Source: Ectothiorhodospiraceae bacterium
GTDB lineage: Bacteria; Pseudomonadota; Gammaproteobacteria; HK1
Direction: 5' to 3'
Length of the DNA: 64,000 nucleotides
Assembly (NCBI GenBank): GCA_024234875.1
Contig: JACKNM010000007.1
Coordinates: forward strand, 124,001-188,000
Numbering within the stretch: the stretch's first letter is position 1; every line of letters starts with the position of its first letter. A model generated the notes under the pieces. The model was given only the letters and a program-made list of their open reading frames with translations, had not been told where the DNA came from and made no database searches. Shown in pieces: positions 33,450 to 42,670 of the stretch. The translations under genes were made by a program, and so were the position numbers.

Positions 33450-35173
33450 GGCCCGAGCGCGAGCAGGGGCAGCGTGGTGCGTAGGAAGCACCCGATGGCG
33501 TCGGCCGGTGTGCACACGATCGGCTCGTTGCGGTTGAACGACGTGTTCAGGACCAGCGGCACGCCGGTCGCGCGCTCGAACGCCACGATGAGGGCGTGGA
33601 ACAGTGGCTCCCGAGCCGCGAGCACCGTCTGTGGGCGCGCCGTGCCGTCGACGTGCACCACCGCTGGAATCCGCGCCCGGTGCGTCGCCCGCACCGGGCA
33701 GACCCGCTCCATGTAAGGCGCCGCCCCGTCGAGCTCGAACCACTCGGCCGCTCGCTCGGCGAGCACCGCGGGGGCGAACGGCCGGAACTCCTCGCGACGC
33801 TTGACCAGGCGGTTCAGGTGCTCGCGCATGTCGGCGCGGCGCGGGTCGGCCAGGATCGAGCGGTGCCCGAGCGCCCGCGGCCCCCACTCCATCGCCCCCT
33901 GGAACCAGGCGGCCGCCTCGCCGCCGGCGAGATGGCGGGCGACGGCGGCGACCAGGACCTCCGCGTCCGGGATACGCTCGACCACGCAGCCGGCGGCATC
34001 GAGCTCGGCACGCGCCTCGGTGACGGCCCGGCCGGTCTGCACCGCGTCGAAGCGCGGTCCGAGCGCCGCGCCACCCGCCATCGGGCGCTCGGCCAGCCCG
34101 CCATGGCGTGCGGCGACCCAGAGCGCGGCGCCGAGGGCCCCGCCGGCATCTCCCGGCGCGCTGTGGACGTGGAGCTCGCGAAACGGTGTCTCGGCGGTGA
34201 TGCGCCCATTGGCGACCGAGTTCATGGCGCAGCCACCGCCGAGCACGAGTCGCGCGTGTGGATGACGCCGGTGCAGACCCCGCAGGAACGTGAAGAGCGC
34301 GCGCTCGTAGGCCGCCTGCACCGATGCCGCGAGGTCGAGGTGGCGTGGCTCGATCGGCGCCTCGGCGCCGCGTGCCGGCCCGAGCAGGGCCTCGGCCCGC
34401 GGTGAGTACAGGCGGCCGACCCGTGGCTCACCGCCGTCCCAGCGATCGGTGAACCCACCTCGGGCGTGGGTGAAGAACTCGGTCGTCAGCCGGTACTCGC
34501 CGCTCGCGGTTGCACCGAGAACCCGCTCCAGAGCGTGGGTCATCGTCGGTCGACCGTGTGCCGCGAGCCCCATCACCTTGTACTCGTCGCCGTGGTCGGG
34601 GAACCCCAGCAGTTGCGTCATCGCCTGGTAGAAGAGGCCCAGCGAGTGGGGAAAGTGGATGCGGCCCGACACCACCAGGGAGCCGGGCGCCACCGGTCCC
34701 CAGGCAGCAGAGGCGAAATCGCCGAAGCCGTCGACCGAGACCGCGAGCGCCGGCTCACGCACCTCCGCCCAGGCGGTGGCCAGGTGCGCGAGGTGGTGAT
34801 CGACCGTGTGCACCGTCGCCCGCAGCCGGGTGTCGGGGAACGCCTGGTGCAGCGCGTCGGCGATTCCGAGCCGGCGCCGGACCCGCCGCGCCCGATCCAT
34901 CAGGCGCGACGCAGACAGCCCGCCGCCGAGCGCGAACGCGAGGCGTCGGGTGAGCGCCGAGCGCGGGCTCGCGTTGATCGCGACGTGGTCCACCGCGTCG
35001 AGCCGCATCCCGACCTCGTCGAGGCAGCAGGCGATCGCGCGCGTGGGGAAGCCGGCCCAGTGCTTCACGCGCCGCAGCCGCTCCTCCTCGACCGCAACCG
35101 CCACCCGGCCGTCGACCACCAGGCAGGCCGAGGCGTCGGCGTGGTAGGCGTTGAGCCCGAGGACCACGCTCAT
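33422..35173 (-). CDS. Carbamoyltransferase, NodU/TobZ family
   Basis: Enzyme of 583 residues that uses carbamoyl phosphate and ATP to carbamoylate a hydroxyl, here probably on a sugar of the polysaccharide. The N-terminal Kae1-like domain has 'LGLNAYHADASACLVVDG', 'HHLAHLATAW' and 'GDEYKVMGLAAHG', plus 'LVLGGGCAMNSVANGR'. The YrdC-like C-terminal domain has 'WFQGAMEWGPRALGHRSILA' and 'LNTSFNRNEPIV'. ATG 35173 overlaps the preceding glycosyltransferase stop (ATGA). It is the last gene of the 19-gene polysaccharide block. Confidence 0.9.
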   Translation of the reverse strand: MSVVLGLNAYHADASACLVVDGRVAVAVEEERLRRVKHWAGFPTRAIACCLDEVGMRLDAVDHVAINASPRSALTRRLAFALGGGLSASRLMDRARRVRRRLGIADALHQAFPDTRLRATVHTVDHHLAHLATAWAEVREPALAVSVDGFGDFASAAWGPVAPGSLVVSGRIHFPHSLGLFYQAMTQLLGFPDHGDEYKVMGLAAHGRPTMTHALERVLGATASGEYRLTTEFFTHARGGFTDRWDGGEPRVGRLYSPRAEALLGPARGAEAPIEPRHLDLAASVQAAYERALFTFLRGLHRRHPHARLVLGGGCAMNSVANGRITAETPFRELHVHSAPGDAGGALGAALWVAARHGGLAERPMAGGAALGPRFDAVQTGRAVTEARAELDAAGCVVERIPDAEVLVAAVARHLAGGEAAAWFQGAMEWGPRALGHRSILADPRRADMREHLNRLVKRREEFRPFAPAVLAERAAEWFELDGAAPYMERVCPVRATHRARIPAVVHVDGTARPQTVLAAREPLFHALIVAFERATGVPLVLNTSFNRNEPIVCTPADAIGCFLRTTLPLLALGPYLVTRPAR

Positions 35174-35970
35174 TCGGGGTCGCCGGAGTCGTCGGGGCGC
35201 CGCGCGATCATCGCGCGCTCGGCGAGGTAGAGCGCCAGCAGGGCCTCGGCAATCGCGCGCTGCGCGGCGTAGTAGAGCCCGGCACGGCCGTCGAGCACCC
35301 CACCGCGCGCGAGGAGATAGACGAGCGGCGCGAGCCACGGGGCCACCACCCGCAGTCGGCGCACGCGGTCGGCGAGCCCGAGCGCACGCCACGGGGTGGT
35401 CGCGATCAGCGCCGCCTCCTCGGCGAGGTAGCGAGACTGCGACTGCACCCAACGGCGCAGCGGCTTGCGGTCGTCGTGGACCGCCATGGAAACGAGGTTG
35501 CGGACCGTCCCGTCGACCTCTACCCGGTGCGCGTGACCGTGTTGGCGGTAGTGCGCCCGGGCGCGGCGGACCAGGAGCGTGACCGGTGGGTAGAGGGAAC
35601 CGTGCAGATCGCGCCCGAGGACCCGGAAGCGAAACCGCGCGCGATATCCCGCCACCTCGGCCGGCGGCCGCAGCCGCGCGACCTCGTCGACCAGGCGCGG
35701 CGGGATCAGGTAATCGGCGTCGAGCGCCAGCACCCACTCGGTATCGATTCCGGTGTGCGCGAGCGCCCAGTTCCACTGCGCGGCGAAGCAGTCGAAGGGG
35801 CGATGATGGATCTCGACGTTGCCGTGGCGCGCGGCGAGCGCGAGGGTCTCGTCGGTGCTGCCACTGTCGACCAGCACCACCCGCCGGGCCCAGTGGAGCG
35901 CGCCGAGGGTGCGGTCGATGTTCGCCGCCTCGTCGAGGGTGGTGACCACCGGTGTGATGTCAGCCAGCAA
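35170..35970 (-). CDS. Glycosyltransferase family 2 (WaaE/KdtX-like)
   Basis: GT-A fold transferase of 266 residues. 'ITPVVTTLDEAANIDRTLGA' opens the fold, 'RRVVLVDSGSTDETLALAAR' is the nucleotide-binding strand, and the DXD region is 'LALDADYLIPPRLVDEV'. The C-terminal helices resemble LPS core beta-glucosyltransferases of the WaaE/KdtX type. The TTG start at 35970 puts the first beta-strand at the usual place and overlaps the upstream gene by 11 bp. Donor and acceptor sugars cannot be told from the sequence. Confidence 0.85.
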   Translation of the reverse strand: MLADITPVVTTLDEAANIDRTLGALHWARRVVLVDSGSTDETLALAARHGNVEIHHRPFDCFAAQWNWALAHTGIDTEWVLALDADYLIPPRLVDEVARLRPPAEVAGYRARFRFRVLGRDLHGSLYPPVTLLVRRARAHYRQHGHAHRVEVDGTVRNLVSMAVHDDRKPLRRWVQSQSRYLAEEAALIATTPWRALGLADRVRRLRVVAPWLAPLVYLLARGGVLDGRAGLYYAAQRAIAEALLALYLAERAMIARRPDDSGDPE

Positions 35971-37144
35971 GGGTCGGGGCCCCCGCCCGCTCGCCGGTCA
36001 CCGCTCGGTACGCGGTCTCCATCCGCGCCGCCACCGCCGGCCAGGCGAGGGAGGCGAGCGCCGCGGCGCGTCCGCGCTCGCCCATCGCCCGCGCCGCCTC
36101 GGGGTCGGCGAGGACGGCGCCGAGTGCCGCCGCCACCGCCGCACCGTCGGTGGCGCAGACGACGCCCGCCCCGGCCCGCTCGACCAGCGCCGCGAGACCC
36201 ACCCCCGGCGTCACCACCACCGCGCGGCCGGCCACCATCGCCTCCGCCACCACGTTGGCGAAGTTCTCCGAGTAAGACGGCGCGGCGAGCGCGCGACAGG
36301 CGGCGAGCAGGTGCCAGCGGTCGGTGGCGGAGACCGGCCCGAGCAAGGTCACGCGCTCGGCGAGGCGGTGGGTGGCGACCAGCGCACGCACCGTCGCGCC
36401 GTAGCCCTCGTCGTCCGGACCGGCGACGACCAGGCGCACCGTCGGCAGTCGGGCGATGGCCGGCAGCAGGAGGTCGAGCCCCTTCTTCCAGCTCAGACGC
36501 CCGAGAAACAGCACGAACGGGCCAGCGGCGATCGTCGCGCGGACCGCCGGACTCATCGCTCCGGGCGCGGCGGGCGGCGGGTCCACCCCGTTCGGCACCT
36601 CGACCAGCGGCGGCAGCGCAATCCCGACCCGCCGCGCGTCCTGGCCCTCGAGCGCGCTGGTGACGTGCAGGCCGGCGGCGCCGGCGAGGTTGCGGCGCTC
36701 GACCGCCGCCAGCCACAGCGTCTTGGCGAGGTGGCTCCGTCGTCGGATCAGCTCCGGGACCAGCATCCCCCGCGGCGCGAGCAGGTAGGGGATCCGGTGT
36801 CGACGAGCAGCCGCCGCGCCGGCTGCGGTCGGCCACAGCCAGAGCGCGTGCAGGTGCACCAGGTCGAAGTCGGGCACTGCTCGCGCCAGCCAGCGCCCCA
36901 TCGCCGGGGATCGGTAGAGGCGCCGCGGCCAGCCGGCGGCGAAGTAGTGGACGGTGACGCCGTCGAGCGTGACCGGGCGGTCGGTCGGCACGCCACTGGT
37001 GCCCGGGCCATCGACGTCGGTGGTGGCGACGTGGACCTCGTGTCCGCGCTCGGCGAGCGCGCTCGCGAGCCGGTGCACGGTGACGATTGGTCCACCGTAA
37101 CGCGTCGCCGGCAGATAGCTGGGGACGACGTGGAGGAGCCGCAC
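35960..37144 (-). CDS. Glycosyltransferase family 4
   Basis: GT-B transferase of 394 residues. The N-terminal domain opens 'LLHVVPSYLPATRYGGPIVT' with 'GHEVHVATTDVDG', and the donor-binding domain has 'FVLFLGRLSWKKGLDLLLPA', 'RLVVAGPDDEGYG' and 'SYSENFANVVAEAM', with the E-x7-E motif in the last region. The GTG start at 37144 lies 10 nt after the polymerase gene and follows TGAGG; the frame upstream of it is non-coding overlap. Sugar specificity unknown. Confidence 0.85.
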   Translation of the reverse strand: MRLLHVVPSYLPATRYGGPIVTVHRLASALAERGHEVHVATTDVDGPGTSGVPTDRPVTLDGVTVHYFAAGWPRRLYRSPAMGRWLARAVPDFDLVHLHALWLWPTAAGAAAARRHRIPYLLAPRGMLVPELIRRRSHLAKTLWLAAVERRNLAGAAGLHVTSALEGQDARRVGIALPPLVEVPNGVDPPPAAPGAMSPAVRATIAAGPFVLFLGRLSWKKGLDLLLPAIARLPTVRLVVAGPDDEGYGATVRALVATHRLAERVTLLGPVSATDRWHLLAACRALAAPSYSENFANVVAEAMVAGRAVVVTPGVGLAALVERAGAGVVCATDGAAVAAALGAVLADPEAARAMGERGRAAALASLAWPAVAARMETAYRAVTGERAGAPTLAG

Positions 37145-37154
37145 CGCGGGAACC

Positions 37155-38564
37155 TCAGCGCCCGCCGGGGCGCGAGTCGGCGGCCGTGCCCGCCGGGAGC
37201 GGGGAGACGCTCGCCTCGGGGGCCCGCACGCAGGCGAGTAGGACGCCGGTGGCGAGGCCGAGCAGCAGGAGCACGAAGGGATCACCGTAGACCTGGGCTG
37301 CCGCGGCGTAGGTCACGAGGTTCGCGACCAGGAACGCGGCGAGGCCCATGGCGGTGACCGACCGCGCACGGTCGGCGCGGGTCGACGGCGCGCCGAGCCC
37401 TCGCCACACGCTGCCAGCACCGGCGAGTGCCAGCCACCCGAAGGCGACGAGCCCCGGAAGACCCAGCTCTGCCGCGATCTTGGCGATGCCGCCCTCGGCG
37501 GCGACGCCGACCGCGACCACTCCACCGCCGAAATGCTGCGCGCCCTGACTGCCGACGCCGGCGCCGGCCCCCAGCGGTCCGTTGTGGCGGAGCGTCGCCA
37601 GCACGCCGTCGACCAGGACCCCGCGCACCCGCGCGGCGGCATCGTCGACGACGTTCGCGGTGCGTTCGAGATAGGGTTCCCAGGCGTGCCCCTCGGGACC
37701 GGGGTCGACCACGATCTGGCCCACTCCCGCGGCGACGGCGAGCAGCGCGAGCCCACCCGCGAGGCGGCCGGCGCCGCGGCGAAAATGCGCCAGCAGCGCC
37801 GCGAACACCACCACGAACACCACCAGGTCGACCAGCATCTTGCGCCGTCCGGTGAGCGCGATCGCCCCGAGCAGCACCAGCGCGACCACCACCGCCGCCG
37901 CGCCGCCGTGGCGCCACGCAGGGACCAGCACCAGCACCGCCAGCAGCCCGAGCGCGCTCGCGCCGTGCCAGGCCGCGACCTCGGGAGCGCGAAACAGCCC
38001 CGACGGCAGGCGCACCGCCCCGCCGCTCTCGGGGTAGACGTAGAGACCAGGGCCGACCGGGTCGAGGAGCGCGCCGTCGAGCCCGGCGACGTCGAGGTAG
38101 ACCGCCGCCAGCATCACCGTCACCCCGAGCACGTAGAGGCGCAACACCCGCATCACCAGTGCGCCCGAGCGCGCGAGGTGGAAGGCGAGCACCAGAGCGA
38201 CCACCGGCGAGAGGTAGGCGATGATGCCGATACCGGTGAGCGCCGGGCTGCCGGTGCGCACCGCGGTGGCCACGATCTGCGCTGCCACCACCGCGAGGAA
38301 GAGCGCGAGCGGCGCGCGCAATGCCGGATGCGCCCGGGTCACCGGCCGTAGCGAGAGCGGCATGCCGCGGGTGGCGGCGCCGAGCACGGTGGCCGCGAAC
38401 AGCACCCCGACCACCAGCACCAGCCAGACCGGCTCGCCGGGCAGTAGCTTGCGCACCGGGTCCTGCGCGAAGCCGGCGAGCACGCTGAGCAGCAATCCCC
38501 TCCTCCAGTCGACGAAGGCCACCACCCCCGCCAGCACCACGCCGATGACCACCAGCTCGCTCAC
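37155..38564 (-). CDS. O-antigen polymerase/ligase-like membrane protein (first of two)
   Basis: Polytopic membrane protein of 469 residues with ten or more hydrophobic segments and a large periplasmic loop ('DPGPEGHAWEPYLERTANVV' to 'GAQHFGGGVVAVGVAAEGG'), in the style of Wzy/WaaL proteins. The ends of the loop carry the Gly-rich and 'EGGIAKIAAELGLPGLV' sequences seen near the active region of such proteins ('aEgG...ELGlpGl'). The GTG start at 38564 overlaps the upstream stop (GTGA). It may polymerise repeat units; see the second such protein at 50748. Confidence 0.75.
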   Translation of the reverse strand: MSELVVIGVVLAGVVAFVDWRRGLLLSVLAGFAQDPVRKLLPGEPVWLVLVVGVLFAATVLGAATRGMPLSLRPVTRAHPALRAPLALFLAVVAAQIVATAVRTGSPALTGIGIIAYLSPVVALVLAFHLARSGALVMRVLRLYVLGVTVMLAAVYLDVAGLDGALLDPVGPGLYVYPESGGAVRLPSGLFRAPEVAAWHGASALGLLAVLVLVPAWRHGGAAAVVVALVLLGAIALTGRRKMLVDLVVFVVVFAALLAHFRRGAGRLAGGLALLAVAAGVGQIVVDPGPEGHAWEPYLERTANVVDDAAARVRGVLVDGVLATLRHNGPLGAGAGVGSQGAQHFGGGVVAVGVAAEGGIAKIAAELGLPGLVAFGWLALAGAGSVWRGLGAPSTRADRARSVTAMGLAAFLVANLVTYAAAAQVYGDPFVLLLLGLATGVLLACVRAPEASVSPLPAGTAADSRPGGR

Positions 38565-39511
38565 CGCACCACCGTCGGCGCGATCAGCCGGGTCAACGCG
38601 CGCGGATGGAGCGGGAAGGCCGCCAGGGCGCGACGGAAGTACCCGCGCGCGGCAGGCGCGTCGCGCGCGGCGATGCAGGCGCCGATGAAGTAGAGCGCCG
38701 AGGCCTCGCGCCAGCGCGCCCGAAGACCGGAGCCCGCCCGGCGCGGACGGCAGCGTGCGGCCGCCGCGAGCAGCGCCGCCTCCGACCCGCCGCTGCGCCG
38801 CGCGCGCGCGCAGGCGAGCGCGAGCGCCAGCGCGCGACGTTGCTCCGGACCGGCGCGCCCGCTCACCGATCGCGGTGAGATCGCCGCCTCGTACCCGACC
38901 GCGGGCTCGGCGAGGACCGTGCCGCCGGTCTCGACCAGCCGCAGCCAGAGATCGACGTCCTGGGCCACCGCGAAGGCCTCGCGGTAGCCACCGGCACGAC
39001 GGTAGGCATCGGCCCTGAACATCGTCGCTCCGTGGCTCGACGGCCCGCGAAAGGTGTCGGCGTGCAGCTCGGCGATGGCAGCACTGGAAATGGCATCGGT
39101 CTGACCGACCTCGAACAACGGCTCGCCGAGGGGGCCGACGTAGCGGGTGCCGCACGAGATCAACACCGCACGGGCGTCGGCTCGGAGTCGGTCACGCTGA
39201 CCCGCGAGGCGTCCCGGCAGCGAGCGGTCGCCCGCGTCCTGGCGGGCGATGAAGGGGCCGCGCGCCGCGGCACAGCCGTCGGCCAGGGCGCCGGTCAGCC
39301 CGCGGGCCGGCCGGCGGAGCACCCGGACCCGCGGATCGCGGGCCGCCGCCCGCTCCAGACGCAGCAGCGTGTCGTCGGTCGAGCCGTCGTCGACCACCAC
39401 CACCTCGAGGTCGACGTCCGCCTGGTCGAGGACGCTCGCGAGCGCGGTCTCGGCCGCCGCCCCGGCGTCGCGCACCGCCATCACCACCGAGATCTCCGGC
39501 GGGCCGCTCAT
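38561..39511 (-). CDS. Glycosyltransferase family 2
   Basis: GT-A transferase of 316 residues: 'ISVVMAVRDAGAAAETALAS', 'LEVVVVDDGSTDDTL', 'GPFIARQDAGDRSLPGRLAG' at the usual DXD region (here QDAGD) and 'FAVAQDVDLWLRLVETGG' as the catalytic-base region. 'QDAGD' is a known variant of the DXD-type motif in this group. The C-terminal helical extension is Ala/Arg-rich. ATG 39511 overlaps the epimerase stop (ATGA). Confidence 0.85.
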   Translation of the reverse strand: MSGPPEISVVMAVRDAGAAAETALASVLDQADVDLEVVVVDDGSTDDTLLRLERAAARDPRVRVLRRPARGLTGALADGCAAARGPFIARQDAGDRSLPGRLAGQRDRLRADARAVLISCGTRYVGPLGEPLFEVGQTDAISSAAIAELHADTFRGPSSHGATMFRADAYRRAGGYREAFAVAQDVDLWLRLVETGGTVLAEPAVGYEAAISPRSVSGRAGPEQRRALALALACARARRSGGSEAALLAAAARCRPRRAGSGLRARWREASALYFIGACIAARDAPAARGYFRRALAAFPLHPRALTRLIAPTVVR

Positions 39512-40482
39512 GCGCCGCGTCGGTGGTTTCGATGCCAGGCGATGATCTCGCGCAGCGTGGTGTCGAGATCGCGCCGCGGCGACCAGCCGACCAGCCGCCG
39601 CGCCTTGTCGATGTCGGGCAGTCGCGCCCGCATGTCCTCGAAGCCCTCGCCGTAGACCGCCGAGTAGGGAACCAGACGCACCGGGGCGGCGCTCTCGGCC
39701 AGCGCCACCACCCTGCGGGCGAGGTCGCCGATCGAGACCGCCTCGGCGCTGCCGACGTTCACCACCTCGCCGTGTGCGGCCGGGCACGCGAGCAAGGCGG
39801 CCATGCATTCCACCACGTCGGCCACGTGGGTGAAGCAGCGGGTCTGGGTACCGTCGCCGTGGACCAGCAGCGGCTCGCCGGCCAGCGCCTGCTCGACGAA
39901 GCGCGGCACCACCATGCCGTAACGCCCGCTCTGTCTCGGACCGACGGTGTTGAACAGCCGCGCCACCACCACCGGCAGCCGGGTCTCCTTCCAGTGCGCG
40001 AGGGCGAGGAACTCGTCGAGCGCCTTGGCGCAGGCGTAGGCCCAGCGGTGGCGATGCGTCGGGCCCTCGAGACGGTCGCCGTCCTCGCGAAACGGGACGT
40101 CGTCGGACTTGCCGTAGACCTCGGAGGTCGACGCCAGAAGGACCGGCCGGCGAAAGGTGCTCGCCTCGCGCAGCACCGCCTCGGTGCCCTGGAAGATGGT
40201 GCGGATGGTGTTGACCGGCTGCTCCATGACCAGCCGCACGCCGACCACCGAGGCGAGGTGGAAGACGGCGTCGACGCCGCGCACCGCGTCCCTGAGCAGG
40301 CTCGGATCGAGCACGCTGCCGACCACCAGCTCGAACCGCGGTCGGCCCTCGAGGTGCGCGACGTTGTCGTAGCGGCCGGTCGAGAGGTCGTCGATGACCG
40401 ACACCTCGTGGCCGGCCGCGTGCAGGTGCTCGACCAGGTGTGAGCCCACGAATCCGCAGCCGCCGGTCACCAGGTAGCGCAA
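39508..40482 (-). CDS. NAD-dependent sugar epimerase/dehydratase (extended SDR)
   Basis: Extended short-chain dehydrogenase of 324 residues acting on a nucleotide sugar. NAD-binding 'TGGCGFVGSHLVEHLHAAG' is at the start, and the catalytic Ser/Tyr/Lys are in 'LASTSEVYGKSDD' and 'YACAKALDEF'. The substrate segment is 'ARLFNTVGPRQSGRYGMVVP'. Family members include UDP-glucose 4-epimerases and UDP-GlcA/GalNAc-type enzymes; the substrate is not resolved. The TTG start at 40482 follows GAGGAGG by seven bases and sits right at the first beta-strand. It overlaps the upstream GT by 16 bp. Confidence 0.85.
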   Translation of the reverse strand: MRYLVTGGCGFVGSHLVEHLHAAGHEVSVIDDLSTGRYDNVAHLEGRPRFELVVGSVLDPSLLRDAVRGVDAVFHLASVVGVRLVMEQPVNTIRTIFQGTEAVLREASTFRRPVLLASTSEVYGKSDDVPFREDGDRLEGPTHRHRWAYACAKALDEFLALAHWKETRLPVVVARLFNTVGPRQSGRYGMVVPRFVEQALAGEPLLVHGDGTQTRCFTHVADVVECMAALLACPAAHGEVVNVGSAEAVSIGDLARRVVALAESAAPVRLVPYSAVYGEGFEDMRARLPDIDKARRLVGWSPRRDLDTTLREIIAWHRNHRRGA

Positions 40483-41723
40483 GGTCGGTCCTCCTCGTCC
40501 TCGGTCGCGGCGAGCGCATGCAGCCACGGCGCGCCGCGTCGCCGACCGACCGCCCTGAGCGCACCGCACACCGCGCGCGCCGCCACGCCGGCGTCGTGAC
40601 GCGGCGCGATTGCGGTCGACTCCGCCGCCATCGTCGCGCGCCGGTCCGGTTGCTCGGTGAGCGTGCCGAGGGCGGCGGCGAGCGCCACGACATCGCCGGC
40701 AGGATAGACCAGGGCGTTGACATCGGGGCGCGCGGCGTCGGTCGGACCGACGCAGCCGACCCGATCCGAGACCACCAGCGGCAGCCCCGCCTGCAGCGCC
40801 TCGACCACGATCAGGGGATAGGCGTCGGCGGCCGACGGCAGCACCAGCAGGTCGCTCGCGGCGAGCAGCTCCGGCATCCGGCTCTGGTTGACGAAGCCGA
40901 GGCGATGCACCCGCTGGTCGAGCCCGACCGCCGCCACCGCCTCGGCGAGCGCCGCGCCGAGGGGCCCCTCCCCCGCCACCGCCAGGTGCGGCGCGCGCGC
41001 GCCGAGTCGCGACAGCGCCGCGACCAGATCCAGTGGGCGCTTGTGGGCGACCAGCTTGGCGGCGAAGAGTGCGACCACCGCCTCGGCCGGGAGCCCGAGC
41101 CGGCGGCGCAGCGCCACGCGGCCCTCGGCGCGGGCCGATGCGATCGCGGCGCCGAGACGGGCGCGGTCGACCGGCGGGGGCATGTGGAACAGCCGCGATG
41201 CCGCCACTCCGTGTGCACGGTAGTACGCCTGATTGCGGGCACCGAGGCACATCACCGCGTCGCAGCCGGCGAAGAACGGCCTGAGCACCGCCTGCTTGGC
41301 GATGCGCAGCCCGAGCGGTCGCGGTCGCAGCGGCTCGGAGTCACCGTGATAGAGCGTCGCGGCGCGGCCGATTGCCCACCACCAGGCGCGCCAGGCGAGT
41401 CGTTGCGCGTAGCCGTGGACCCACACCACGTCGGGTCGGAAGCGGTCGAGCTCCGCGCCGAGCGACGGTGCGTCGACCGCGCGGAAGCCGAAGTCGCCCG
41501 GATCGAGCCCGGGTCGGAGCACCACGTGGTCGTGGCCCCCGAGCAGGTCGACGTCCCAGGCGAAGGTGGTCGCGAACTCGCGGTCGACGCCAGGGCGTAC
41601 TCCGTGGTCGGTGGCATACAGCGCGCGCACCACGAGCGACGGCGTCGCGGCGAGGGCATCGACCAGCGGCGCCTGGTGCTGGGACGGATGCGAGAGGACG
41701 ATGGCGAGCCGCACCCCGCTCAT
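40467..41723 (-). CDS. Glycosyltransferase family 4
   Basis: GT-B transferase of 418 residues. The acceptor domain begins 'VRLAIVLSHPSQHQAPLVDA' and holds 'YHGDSEPLRPRPLGLRIAKQ'. The donor domain has 'VALFAAKLVAHKRPLDLVAA', 'LAVAGEGPLGAALAEA' and 'LPSAADAYPLIVVEALQAGL'. ATG 41723 overlaps the upstream stop in ATGA. Specificity unknown. Confidence 0.85.
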   Translation of the reverse strand: MSGVRLAIVLSHPSQHQAPLVDALAATPSLVVRALYATDHGVRPGVDREFATTFAWDVDLLGGHDHVVLRPGLDPGDFGFRAVDAPSLGAELDRFRPDVVWVHGYAQRLAWRAWWWAIGRAATLYHGDSEPLRPRPLGLRIAKQAVLRPFFAGCDAVMCLGARNQAYYRAHGVAASRLFHMPPPVDRARLGAAIASARAEGRVALRRRLGLPAEAVVALFAAKLVAHKRPLDLVAALSRLGARAPHLAVAGEGPLGAALAEAVAAVGLDQRVHRLGFVNQSRMPELLAASDLLVLPSAADAYPLIVVEALQAGLPLVVSDRVGCVGPTDAARPDVNALVYPAGDVVALAAALGTLTEQPDRRATMAAESTAIAPRHDAGVAARAVCGALRAVGRRRGAPWLHALAATEDEEDRPCATW

Positions 41724-42670
41724 CGCCCGCCCCCCTCGCTCGGCCCGGTCGGCAGCAGGCGGGGCCCACGCCGGTGAAGGCGCAGCGCCAGAGCGAGACC
41801 ACGAACCTCGCCGACGAGCTTGGGCGGGATCCACCAGGGGTGGGCGAGGTGCGCGCGGGTACGCACCGCGCGGGCCATCCGCGCCGCGGCCCACAGCAGC
41901 CACTCGGTCCTGGATCGCGACTCCAGCAACCCGAAGTAGTAGTCGCCGACGGCGTGGTGGGGGCTCGGGTCGCGCCGGTGATCGAGGCGGGTCCGGGTGC
42001 CGCCGGCCGGCGCGCGCAGATGGAGCACCGACGCCGACGGCTCGAACCGCACCACGCCTCCGGCGCGTCGGAGTCGGCGCGCGAGCTCGGTCTCGAAACG
42101 GTAGGCGGCGCCCACGAAGCGGCCGTCGAAGCCACCGACCGCCAGCGCCGCCGCCCGACGGACCGAGAGATTGCAGGCGATGGCGGTCCAGACCTCGCAG
42201 GGGAGGCTCGAATCGAAGCGGAAGTCGAGATCGCGCCACGGGCCCGGGCGAGCGTGGCGCCCGCGGGGTCGGTGGCGACGCGCGATCGGTCGCTGCCCGG
42301 GCTCCAGCACCTGGCCAACCACCGCCACCACGCCGGGCTCGGCGTGGGCCGCGGCGTGGGCGGCGACGAGATCGCCACGCGGCAGCGCGTCGTCGTCGAC
42401 GAACAGCACCACCGGCGCGCGCGCCGCACGCAGCGCCCGGTTCATCGCCCGCACCAACGACGGGTGGCGCTGACGCAGGACTCGCACCGTGCCGTCGGCG
42501 GCCCAGCCCGCGAGCCGGGCCGCCACCTCGGGCGGGTGGCTCGTGGTCTGGTCGACGACGACGATCTCCGCCGCCGGCGTCGGCGCCGCGAGCAACGCGT
42601 CGACCAGCGCGACCAGGTGCGGTCCACGGTCCACGGTGGCGATGGCGACGGTGACCGCCGGCGCGCTCAC
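41720..42670 (-). CDS. Glycosyltransferase family 2
   Basis: GT-A transferase of 316 residues: 'VTVAIATVDRGPHLVALVDA', 'AEIVVVDQTTSHPPEVAARL', DXD region 'PVVLFVDDDALPRGDLVAAH' and 'RFVGAAYRFETELARRLRRA' in the catalytic-base position. 'CEVWTAIACNLSVRRAAAL' is the acceptor-side strand. GTG 42670 makes a 4-bp GTGA overlap with the upstream gene, matching the operon's other junctions; ATG 42685 is an alternative adding five residues. Confidence 0.83.
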   Translation of the reverse strand: MSAPAVTVAIATVDRGPHLVALVDALLAAPTPAAEIVVVDQTTSHPPEVAARLAGWAADGTVRVLRQRHPSLVRAMNRALRAARAPVVLFVDDDALPRGDLVAAHAAAHAEPGVVAVVGQVLEPGQRPIARRHRPRGRHARPGPWRDLDFRFDSSLPCEVWTAIACNLSVRRAAALAVGGFDGRFVGAAYRFETELARRLRRAGGVVRFEPSASVLHLRAPAGGTRTRLDHRRDPSPHHAVGDYYFGLLESRSRTEWLLWAAARMARAVRTRAHLAHPWWIPPKLVGEVRGLALALRLHRRGPRLLPTGPSEGGGR